Source: Desulfobacula sp. (GTDB lineage: Bacteria; Desulfobacterota; Desulfobacteria; Desulfobacterales; Desulfobacteraceae). From it: a stretch of DNA of 13,249 bases. The position numbers were made by a program, and so were the translations under genes. The stretch's first letter is position 1. Each line of letters opens with the position of its first letter. Location: NCBI GenBank assembly GCA_029940245.1, contig JAOZRF010000027.1:1-13249 (forward strand). The letters are read 5' to 3'. A model generated the notes under the pieces. The model ran no database searches and was not told the origin of the DNA. It saw only the letters and a program-made list of their open reading frames with translations. This document shows, piece by piece, positions 7,748 through 13,249 of this stretch.

Positions 7748-9529
7748 CTAAAAAGCTTTTTCCGGCATGTCCAAAATTTCCCGCTCCTTGCGTAAAAGTA
7801 TATTTGTACGTGCCAGGGTATGAGGAAGGGTCGTATCTGTAAAATATGTGGCCTGAATAATTTTCCCCCTTAAATAATCAACAGACTTTTTCTTTTGTAA
7901 ATCCTGGGCGATCACTGCCATATCCAGCAATCTCCAGATCATGGTGATTTCACTAAAACACTCAAGGGCAGGAGATGTATAGGATGCCCATTGTAAGGGG
8001 TCATCAACCATTGTATCGCTTAATTGTCTTGCAATTTTAAAGAGGAGTTCCGCTGCCCGGGACAATTCTTGAATCCGTTTATCAAGTTCAGGATGGTGAC
8101 ATGTTTTTAAGGTGAATTTTCTTATTTCCGCCTTATAAGCTTTAAAGGGTTCACCTCCATTAATGTTCATCTTCCGGCCCATGAGATCCATGGACTGGAT
8201 TCCATTTGTACCCTCGTAAAGGGACATTATTTTGACATCCCTTAAATATTGCTCCAGGGGATAATCCCGGCAATATCCATATCCGCCAAGGCATTGAATA
8301 GCTGATTCACAGACCTTAAAGCCCGTGTCAGAACAATAGGCCTTTATGATGGGAGTCATGAAATCACAAAGGTTCTCATAATGGTCTTTTTCTTCTCCTT
8401 GAGGAAGTTCCAGGGCAAGATCCGACCAGTATGCCCCGGAATAAACCATGGACCGCATACCCTCAACGGCGCTTTTCATCCACAACAGCATGCGGCGGAT
8501 ATCCGGGTGCTTAATGATGGGTAGCTCCCCTTTATGGATGTTAGTCAAATCCCGACCCTGAACTCTTGCCTTTGTATAATCAAGGGCATTCAAGTAAGCC
8601 GTACTTGCCATGGTCAGGCCGCTGACACCGGAGTTGATCCTGGCAAGATTCATCATTTTAAACATATGAGCAAGGCCCTTGTTTTCTTCGCCACACAGGT
8701 ATCCAACGCACCCGTCCTTTTGCCCGAAACTGATGGAACATGTGGGAGATCCATGGAGTCCCATTTTTTTTTCCACCCCCGTGCAGATAACATCATTGGG
8801 TTGCCCCAGAGTGCCATCGGATTCAATTCTTATCTTGGGTACTATAAAAAGAGAAATACCCCTTACCCCCTCGGGCGCACTTTCAATTCGGGCAATGACA
8901 AGATGGATAATATTTTCCGTCAAGTCATGGTCCCCCCAGGAAATAAAAATTTTAGCGCCCTTGATTTTAAAATGGTCGCCTTCACGACTTGCAGTGGTCT
9001 GGATCGAGGCAAGATTGGAACCGGCATCAGGTTCCGTGAGGCACATGGTTCCTGCCCAGGTGCCGTCAAACATCTTTGGTACAAAGGTTTGTTTGTGTTC
9101 CTTTCTGCCAAAGGTTTCAATCAGATGGGCAGCACCATGGGTGAGGCTGGGTGCCATATTAAAGGCCTGGCAGGCCCCATACATGAAATCGTTAATAATA
9201 ATACGCATCATATGGGGAAATCCCTGCCCACCATATTTTATATTTCTTGACGCTGCTGTCCATCCCTGGAGACAGTACTCTTTAAAAGCTTTTTTAAATT
9301 CAGGGGGAGATGATATAGCGTTATTTTTAAATTTTACCCCCCATTCTTCACCGATTTCCTGTAAAGGATCCACAACCCCCATAGCAAAATCTATTGCTTC
9401 ATTCACAACCATATCCAGGGTTTTTTCCGTTAACTCCTGATACCGGTCCAAAGAACACAAGGAACCATAATTTAATTGATTTTTTAATATAAAAAAAAGA
9501 TTTCTTTTATCTACTTTAAAATGCCCCAT
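7748..9529 (-). CDS. Acyl-CoA dehydrogenase, large (about 600-residue) DmdC-like type
   Basis: The reading frame gives 593 residues from the ATG at 9529, which has GGAGA seven bases upstream. A possible TTG start at 9553 lacks a ribosome site and is less likely. At about 600 residues it belongs to the long acyl-CoA dehydrogenase group with an extra C-terminal domain, which includes 3-methylmercaptopropionyl-CoA dehydrogenase (DmdC), rather than the 380-residue short-chain group. FAD-binding motifs are visible: MCLTEPDAGSNL (about 162-173) and the QCLGGYGYCRDYPLEQ segment (about 412-427). The catalytic base is Glu439 in SLYEGTNGIQ. It would form a 2,3-enoyl-CoA in the cytoplasm and pass electrons to electron-transfer flavoprotein. 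It is the first enzyme gene after the regulator (55-base gap). The acyl group cannot be deduced; an unusual or substituted short acyl-CoA is plausible for this subgroup. Confidence 0.94.
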   Translation of the reverse strand: MGHFKVDKRNLFFILKNQLNYGSLCSLDRYQELTEKTLDMVVNEAIDFAMGVVDPLQEIGEEWGVKFKNNAISSPPEFKKAFKEYCLQGWTAASRNIKYGGQGFPHMMRIIINDFMYGACQAFNMAPSLTHGAAHLIETFGRKEHKQTFVPKMFDGTWAGTMCLTEPDAGSNLASIQTTASREGDHFKIKGAKIFISWGDHDLTENIIHLVIARIESAPEGVRGISLFIVPKIRIESDGTLGQPNDVICTGVEKKMGLHGSPTCSISFGQKDGCVGYLCGEENKGLAHMFKMMNLARINSGVSGLTMASTAYLNALDYTKARVQGRDLTNIHKGELPIIKHPDIRRMLLWMKSAVEGMRSMVYSGAYWSDLALELPQGEEKDHYENLCDFMTPIIKAYCSDTGFKVCESAIQCLGGYGYCRDYPLEQYLRDVKIMSLYEGTNGIQSMDLMGRKMNINGGEPFKAYKAEIRKFTLKTCHHPELDKRIQELSRAAELLFKIARQLSDTMVDDPLQWASYTSPALECFSEITMIWRLLDMAVIAQDLQKKKSVDYLRGKIIQATYFTDTTLPHTLARTNILLRKEREILDMPEKAF

Positions 9530-9584
9530 ATAATTTCTCCGGATTGTTCGCAAATATCAATAATGCTTCATCATGCTTTTATTT

Positions 9585-10307
9585 TTAAAAAAGTGCTTGG
9601 TCCCTTGATTTTAATGTAATTATTTTGCCTGCCTCTTGGATATGGATGGTATTGATTCGACTTGCTTCGACATAATGGCCTTTTCTAAGTAACGCAATGA
9701 CCTCTTTATGGTATTGAATAGTTTTTTTCCCAAGAGAGCTGGAAGGTTTAACCCTGACAAAAAAACCATAAAGCATGTTCAGGGTAATCTTATGCATAAG
9801 AATAATGAGTGAGTTATTAGTCATTTCGGCGATTATGGTATGAAATTTAATATTTTCAACAAGTCTTTTCCCTTCATTTCCTTCTTTAAGATATTCTTCC
9901 GCTTTAACAATGGTCTCTTTCATTCTGTTGAAATGTTTTTCACAGTCAGAGAAATCTATCAATCTGGTTATTATGATTTCCTCTAAAAGCGATCGAACCT
10001 CACTTAATTGATCCAGAGTGATACTTGTCATGTGCAATGCTTTTTCCATCTGCCTTGCAACCTCATCTATGTCCATTTCTTTAACATAGGAACCCCCATG
10101 TGCACCTTGGCGAACCTCAATAACCCCGAGTTGCTCCAGGTATCTCAAAGCTTCCCTTACTGTAACGCGACTTACACCGAACACAGAGCTTAATTCATTT
10201 TCAGACTGAAGCCTATCATTGGGCTTAAGATCACCTCTGTGCATAGCTTCTAAAATCTGGTTTGCAATTTCTTCATAAAACCGATTTTGTTTTAATTTTT
10301 TAAACAT
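9585..10307 (-). CDS. GntR family transcriptional regulator, FadR/FCD type
   Basis: The 240-residue protein has an N-terminal winged helix-turn-helix (about 8-75) with the classic GntR run RLQSENELSSVFGVSRVTVR (32-51) and wing residues RQGAHGGSYV. The C-terminal half is an all-helical FCD ligand-binding domain. His156, His200 and His222 sit where the metal-binding histidines of this fold are expected. Such regulators are usually repressors released by a metabolite or acyl-CoA of the pathway they control. It is the first gene of the same-strand series, 55 bases upstream of the acyl-CoA dehydrogenase, so it most likely controls this operon and itself. The ATG at 10307 has AGGG nearby, and the promoter region just upstream carries a GT-N3-AC palindrome typical of FadR-type operators. 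The effector is unknown. Confidence 0.95.
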   Translation of the reverse strand: MFKKLKQNRFYEEIANQILEAMHRGDLKPNDRLQSENELSSVFGVSRVTVREALRYLEQLGVIEVRQGAHGGSYVKEMDIDEVARQMEKALHMTSITLDQLSEVRSLLEEIIITRLIDFSDCEKHFNRMKETIVKAEEYLKEGNEGKRLVENIKFHTIIAEMTNNSLIILMHKITLNMLYGFFVRVKPSSSLGKKTIQYHKEVIALLRKGHYVEASRINTIHIQEAGKIITLKSRDQALF

Positions 10308-10328
10308 AGTTGAACCCTATATATATAA

Positions 10329-10339
10329 ATGTATAACAT
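10329..10339. promoter_or_regulatory. Candidate FadR-type operator, ATGT-N3-ACAT palindrome
   Basis: The 11-base sequence ATGTATAACAT has symmetric ATGT/ACAT arms around three bases. It contains the GT-N3-AC core that FadR-subfamily GntR regulators commonly recognise. It overlaps the end of the -10 region and likely transcription start of the gntR gene, a position suited to autorepression. The core is short and the region AT-rich, so a chance match is possible. Confidence 0.45.
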
Positions 10340-10367
10340 ATATCATATAAAAAAAATCAAATGTCAA
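10331..10367 (-). promoter_or_regulatory. Candidate sigma70-type promoter of the gntR-led operon
   Basis: On the minus strand a perfect TTGACA (10367-10362) is followed by a very AT-rich stretch offering several -10 candidates. GATATA sits at 17-base spacing and TATATG at 19-base spacing, so the exact -10 is ambiguous. The regulator start codon lies about 30 bases further on. This is the only good promoter-like site seen for the long minus-strand series. Confidence 0.55.
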
Positions 10368-10397
10368 ATTTTTTTATTAATTATTATTCATTGCAGA

Positions 10398-10415
10398 ATT
10401 CGTAGATCAACGAAT
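10398..10415. repeat. 18-bp near-perfect palindrome upstream of the gntR promoter
   Basis: The sequence ATTCGTAGATCAACGAAT is palindromic at 16 of 18 positions, with a central GATC. It lies about 30 bases upstream of the candidate -35 box of the gntR-led operon and downstream of the metallo-beta-lactamase-fold gene. It could be an operator or activator site. It has no T-run after it on either strand, so it is not a convincing terminator. The rest of the 174-base gap (10308-10481) holds the promoter and operator described separately and nothing else recognisable. Confidence 0.45.
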
Positions 10416-10481
10416 CCGAAAAACAAACAGTACCCAGACAATTATCCCGGGCGTTTCACTGGTCAAGGAAGGCTTTGGCTT

Positions 10482-11183
10482 TTAAAATAATTTTAGCATT
10501 GGCTTTATCTCCGGAAAAAATGCCATCAACCCGCCTTCCTTAATAAGTGCTTCATGATGGTTGTACATGTTGGTATCCCACATGTTTAAAAAAAAACTCA
10601 TGGGTTCGCTTACCTTTTCTTTATTTAAAAAAAATACACCTTGCCGGATGATCTCCTGTTTGGTCATTCCGGCTTCAAGCCGTTGGATGATTTTTTCGTC
10701 AGGGAAATAAAATGATGTATGGGAAGGGGAGTGGCCTGGAGTCGCTACAAGAACAACTTCCGGGGCCATGTCTTTAAATGTAGTCAGTTCATTGTAGCAT
10801 TCATATCTGTCAAGCGGCTTGTACCCCATATTTACCGTAAAAGCCTTCCATTTTTCCGCTATACTGGAAGGACCGGCTGTATGTTCAATGAAAAAATCAA
10901 GGGATGTCAGGTATGGCGCTTCAGCTTCCGGAATAAAAATAACCGCATCTGAAAAGGTATTTACATGCCGGGTCCAGATGGAATGATCCAGATGGTAATG
11001 GGTGATAATGACTGCATCCGGTTTTTCCTGTTCTATCAAACCAGGGGTTTCTTTGGCACCCATGTTCATATCAATCATTACTTTGTTTTTTGATTGGACA
11101 ATAATCCCTGCGCAGGATGAAAAATTGGCCATGGAATTCGGTTCCACATAGGTAATTTTATCTGTAATTTTTGTTCTTTTCAA
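10482..11183 (-). CDS. Metallo-beta-lactamase-fold protein, apparently internally deleted
   Basis: The 233-residue protein has the metallo-beta-lactamase metal motif HYHLDH (His62, His64, Asp66, His67) and a further ligand candidate, His151, in ATPGHSPSH. After FYFPDEKII (158-166), where family members normally continue with a GD motif carrying the bridging Asp and later a His, the sequence jumps directly to a QRLEAGMTKQEI segment that resembles the C-terminal helical part of about 300-residue relatives. This looks like an in-frame loss of about 60-70 residues, so the protein may lack a complete two-metal site. The start is taken as TTG at 11183, because there is an in-frame stop at 11201-11199 and no ATG between; AGAGGA lies 11 bases upstream. 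An internal ATG at residue 18 is the alternative. It follows the methyltransferase gene by 26 bases and is probably co-transcribed. Substrate unknown. Confidence 0.8.
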   Translation of the reverse strand: MKRTKITDKITYVEPNSMANFSSCAGIIVQSKNKVMIDMNMGAKETPGLIEQEKPDAVIITHYHLDHSIWTRHVNTFSDAVIFIPEAEAPYLTSLDFFIEHTAGPSSIAEKWKAFTVNMGYKPLDRYECYNELTTFKDMAPEVVLVATPGHSPSHTSFYFPDEKIIQRLEAGMTKQEIIRQGVFFLNKEKVSEPMSFFLNMWDTNMYNHHEALIKEGGLMAFFPEIKPMLKLF

Positions 11184-11209
11184 ACCCTGTTCATTCCTCT
11201 ACATTGGTT

Positions 11210-11689
11210 TCATGATATTTTTTTTATTCTTTTCTCCAGGTCCAGCAATGTTCTTTTCGTCTCAAGCCCGCCGCCAAAACCAGTCAGACTTCCATTTTTT
11301 CCAATAACCCTGTGGCAGGGTACTATAATTGAAATCGGGTTTTTCCCATTTGCCATACCAACCGCTCTTGATGCCTTGGGGTTTCCGATTCTTTGTGCAA
11401 GCTGTCCATAGGATATGGTTTCCCCATAGGGAATTTTAACCAGTTCTTTCCAGACCCTTTTTTGAAAATCCGTACCCTGAACATTCAATTCAAGATCAAA
11501 CAGTGTCCGCTCCCCTTTAAAATAAGCCCCAAGCTGATCCATTGCCTCTAAAAACAAATCCTCTTTATAAATCCAGTCTTTTCCAGGCTCAATCCTTGTC
11601 TTTCCAAGGGGAAAATGAAGACCTTCAAGCAATCCATTGCCATTTAATAAAAGTTTTCCCACAGGGGATTCAAAATAACAATAATACAT
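11210..11689 (-). CDS. ogt: Methylated-DNA--[protein]-cysteine S-methyltransferase
   Basis: The 159-residue protein is a full-length Ogt/MGMT-type repair protein. It removes an alkyl group from O6 of guanine (and O4 of thymine) in DNA by transferring it irreversibly to its own cysteine. The active-site motif IVPCHRVIG (122-130) gives Cys125 as acceptor. The helix-turn-helix region with GNPKASRAVGMANGKNP (102-118), including the likely arginine finger Arg108, is intact, as is the GFGGGLETKRTLLDLE tail. The FQKRVWKELVKIPYGETISY segment (about 75-94) is typical. It lacks the N-terminal Ada domain, so it is a stand-alone repair enzyme. The ATG at 11689 has a strong GAGGAG site. It is divergent from the ATPase gene and probably heads a two-gene unit with the metallo-beta-lactamase-fold gene. 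Confidence 0.96.
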   Translation of the reverse strand: MYYCYFESPVGKLLLNGNGLLEGLHFPLGKTRIEPGKDWIYKEDLFLEAMDQLGAYFKGERTLFDLELNVQGTDFQKRVWKELVKIPYGETISYGQLAQRIGNPKASRAVGMANGKNPISIIVPCHRVIGKNGSLTGFGGGLETKRTLLDLEKRIKKIS

Positions 11690-11780
11690 TGTATCTCCTC
11701 AAAAATAATTTTTTTCATATATGATCTTTTTTTTGCTGTTTTTACATAATCCGGATTCTTAAAATGCCTACAATCAAACC

Positions 11781-11830
11781 AATTCAAAGTCAAGGTGTTT
11801 CCCGTCATTTTAGTTTGACTTTTTTGAATT
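11781..11830. repeat. Inverted pair of TTGACT...TTGAATT elements in the divergent intergenic region
   Basis: AATTCAAAGTCAA at 11781-11793 is the reverse complement of TTGACTTTGAATT. The plus strand at 11815-11830 carries TTGACTTTTTTGAATT, the same element with three extra T. Each contains a TTGACT that could serve as a -35 box for the methyltransferase (minus) and ATPase (plus) genes. The arms could also pair as an RNA or DNA hairpin. This 172-base divergent region (11690-11861) otherwise holds the 36-bp palindrome listed separately. Confidence 0.35.
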
Positions 11831-11849
11831 GCATTGCAAAATAGTCAAA
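11814..11849. repeat. 36-bp imperfect palindrome just upstream of the DUF4143 ATPase gene
   Basis: Centred between 11831 and 11832, 15 of 18 base positions in each arm are complementary. The outer arms TTTGACT and AGTCAAA are perfect, the next blocks TTTTG and CAAAA are perfect, and the centre is TGCA with three scattered mismatches. It ends one base before the ribosome binding site. It could be an operator for a dimeric repressor or, if transcribed, a leader hairpin controlling translation. Confidence 0.6.
11815..11842 (+). promoter_or_regulatory. Candidate promoter of the ATPase gene
   Basis: TTGACT (11815-11820) and CAAAAT (11837-11842) are separated by 16 bases, giving a plausible sigma70-type promoter with a leader of about 12 bases before the ATG. 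Both boxes lie within the 36-bp palindrome, so a protein bound there would block transcription. The -10 match is only four of six. Confidence 0.35.
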
Positions 11850-11861
11850 AAGGAGAAGACG

Positions 11862-12983
11862 ATGGAACGATATCAAAAACAGCATATTTTAAAAGATTTA
11901 AACAAAAAACCTGTATTCCTGATCGGACCGCGACAGGTTGGCAAAACCTGGCTGGCTAAGGATATTGCCGGATCATTTTCAAAAACCGTGTATTTGAACT
12001 ATGACAATTTCAAGGACAGGAAATTTATTAAAAATCAATCCTGGCTGGATGATACTCAGTTGCTTGTTTTAGATGAGATCCACAAAATGAAAGATTGGAA
12101 AAATTTTGTCAAAGGTGTTTTCGATACCAGATCTTCTACAATGAAAATGCTAATTACGGGAAGTGCAAGGCTTGAAGCATTTCAGGCAAGTGGCGATTCT
12201 ATGGCCGGAAGATTTTTCAAACATCGGCTGCTGCCATTTTCACCTGCAGAACTTTTCCGCATCAATAAACCTGTGAATATGGATAACTTGCTCAAGTACG
12301 GCGGATTTCCGGAGCCGTTTCTTTCAAACGATTCCATTGAATCTGATCGATGGAGAATACAGTATGTGAATGGGTTGATTAGAACAGATGTCCTTGATTT
12401 TGAACGAATTCATGATTTTAAGGCGATAGAACTTGTGCTGGAATTGTTGAGGTTAAGGGTGGGATCACCTGTTTCATATAAATCCATTGCAGAGGATGTG
12501 GGTATCTCCCCCAATACAGTGAAAAAATATATTCAGATATTTGAATCCTTATTTATCGTATTCAGGACATCTCCTTATTCAAGGAATATTGCAAGATCCA
12601 TATTAAAAGAGCCTAAAATTTATTTCTATGATACGGGAATGGTTGATGGGGATGAGGGGGTAAAGTTTGAAAACCTTGTGGCGGTTTCATTATTAAAACA
12701 TGTATATGCTGTAAATGATTATCTTGGGAAACCATGCACTTTGAACTACCTGAGAACAAAAGACAAAGCAGAGGTTGATTTTTGCATTGCAAACAAACAT
12801 ATTCCTGAAGTGATGATTGAAGTAAAACGATCAGATGAATCTCCCGGGAAATCAATCCTAAATTTTAACCGGCGTTACAACATCCCCGGCATCCAGCTTG
12901 TTTTGAACCTTAAACAGGAAAGAAAAGAAAAAAATATTGAAATCAGAAAAGGTATCCATTATTTAACATCATTGATGATGTAA
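11862..12983 (+). CDS. AAA ATPase with DUF4143 domain
   Basis: The protein has 373 residues from the ATG at 11862, chosen because AAGGAG precedes it; a TTG at 11829 would add 11 residues but lies inside the palindrome and lacks a ribosome site. The N-terminal AAA domain shows Walker A GPRQVGKT (22-29), Walker B LLVLDEIH (67-74) and a sensor-like LITGSAR (97-103). A winged-helix-like segment follows (about 200-223). The C-terminal DUF4143 region has the nuclease-fold pattern seen in this family: FEN (269-271), EVDF (304-307) and IEVK (319-322). Members of this widespread family occur as solitary, patchily distributed genes and have no established function; a PD-(D/E)XK-like fold suggests nucleic acid interaction. 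The gene is alone on its strand here, convergent with the right-edge gene six bases away. Confidence 0.92.
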   Translation: MERYQKQHILKDLNKKPVFLIGPRQVGKTWLAKDIAGSFSKTVYLNYDNFKDRKFIKNQSWLDDTQLLVLDEIHKMKDWKNFVKGVFDTRSSTMKMLITGSARLEAFQASGDSMAGRFFKHRLLPFSPAELFRINKPVNMDNLLKYGGFPEPFLSNDSIESDRWRIQYVNGLIRTDVLDFERIHDFKAIELVLELLRLRVGSPVSYKSIAEDVGISPNTVKKYIQIFESLFIVFRTSPYSRNIARSILKEPKIYFYDTGMVDGDEGVKFENLVAVSLLKHVYAVNDYLGKPCTLNYLRTKDKAEVDFCIANKHIPEVMIEVKRSDESPGKSILNFNRRYNIPGIQLVLNLKQERKEKNIEIRKGIHYLTSLMM

Positions 12984-12989
12984 ACACCC

Positions 12990-13249
12990 CTATTTTTTTG
13001 AGATGAGTGTCAGATCCGGAAAAATCGCATCTCTTTTGGGGATCTCTTTTATTAAAAGGCGGGACTCTTCATCATGTTTCATCTTAGGTGGTATGTGTTT
13101 TTCATCGAATAGAAGCGGGATAAAGGGGAGAAAGAACAGCCCAGGGCTCACGTTGAATATGGTATGGGTATTTGCAATCTGTCGTACGGTTCCTGAACCA
13201 AATTTGAGCGCCGGGGCCCGGATAAGATCTGCAAACTGGGGAATCCAAA
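12990..13249 (-). CDS. Na/Pi cotransporter-family protein, C-terminal fragment (cut by window edge)
   Basis: The minus strand has an open frame from the window edge to a TAG at 12990-12992, giving about 85 residues. The segment VRQIANTHTIFNVSPGLFFL (about 23-42 of the fragment) resembles the second Na/Pi cotransporter repeat, where an xAHTxFN motif is followed by a membrane helix ending LPF. The remaining 40 or so residues are hydrophilic and end soon after, with no room for the PhoU-like domain found in some relatives. If correct, it is a membrane protein for sodium-coupled phosphate or anion movement. The other two minus-strand frames contain stops. The assignment rests on a short motif; its stop is six bases from the ATPase stop. 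Confidence 0.6.
   Translation of the reverse strand, partial: WIPQFADLIRAPALKFGSGTVRQIANTHTIFNVSPGLFFLPFIPLLFDEKHIPPKMKHDEESRLLIKEIPKRDAIFPDLTLISKK

Noticed and set aside
8534..9440. Two long plus-strand open frames (about 238 and 253 codons) opposite the acyl-CoA dehydrogenase gene
   Set aside because: They lie entirely antisense to a gene with intact catalytic motifs, resemble no known family and overlap one another; they are frame shadows.
9530..9553. TTG start adding eight residues to the acyl-CoA dehydrogenase
   Set aside because: The ATG at 9529 has a well-placed GGAGA and the extra residues look unlike the family N-terminus.
12984..13020. Hairpin terminator between the convergent ATPase and right-edge genes
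   Set aside because: Only a four-base ACAC/GTGT pairing with a large loop could be found.
1..13249. CRISPR array, tRNA, rRNA or insertion sequence
   Set aside because: No regularly spaced repeats, cloverleaf sequences, rRNA segments, transposase genes or target-site duplications were noticed on either strand.

Overview
The window is a moderately AT-rich bacterial segment with dense coding, very short intergenic gaps and good AGGAG-type ribosome binding sites. The gene set is a TAXI-type TRAP transporter next to acyl-CoA metabolism genes, a BKACE enzyme, a Cat1-type CoA-transferase and a large acyl-CoA dehydrogenase. This suggests an organic-acid-oxidising anaerobe, most likely a sulfate-reducing Desulfobacterota such as a Desulfobacula/Desulfobacter relative. 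The taxonomic guess is inference from gene content and style only. No rRNA, tRNA, CRISPR array or insertion sequence was seen, and no stretch over 300 bases lacks a gene.

Positions 1-10307 hold nine genes in a row, all on the minus strand. In transcription order they are: a FadR-type GntR regulator; an approximately 593-residue acyl-CoA dehydrogenase; a Cat1/4-hydroxybutyrate-type CoA-transferase; the TAXI solute-binding protein; a DUF1850 protein; the fused TRAP membrane subunit; a DUF849/BKACE beta-keto acid cleavage enzyme; a zinc-dependent alcohol dehydrogenase; and a 3-hydroxyacyl-CoA dehydrogenase cut off by the window edge. The regulator is the first gene and has an AT-rich promoter containing a GT-N3-AC palindrome, so an autoregulated catabolic operon is likely.

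The proposed logic is uptake of a carboxylate by TAXI/TRAP, then oxidation of a hydroxyl group to a beta-keto acid by the alcohol dehydrogenase. BKACE would then exchange the acetoacetate part with acetyl-CoA to give a new acyl-CoA, followed by beta-oxidation-like steps with CoA recycling by the transferase. The BKACE has Phe where the lysine-fermentation enzyme Kce has the Glu that holds the substrate amino group, so the substrate is probably not 3-keto-5-aminohexanoate. No dedicated enoyl-CoA hydratase is seen; it may lie beyond position 1.

Positions 10482-11689 carry a second minus-strand pair: an Ogt-type O6-alkylguanine-DNA methyltransferase and a metallo-beta-lactamase-fold protein that appears to have lost an internal segment. 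Divergent from these, at 11862-12983, is a plus-strand AAA ATPase with a DUF4143 domain, preceded by a 36-bp imperfect palindrome. At the right edge a convergent minus-strand fragment (12990-13249) looks like the C-terminal part of a Na/Pi cotransporter-family protein.
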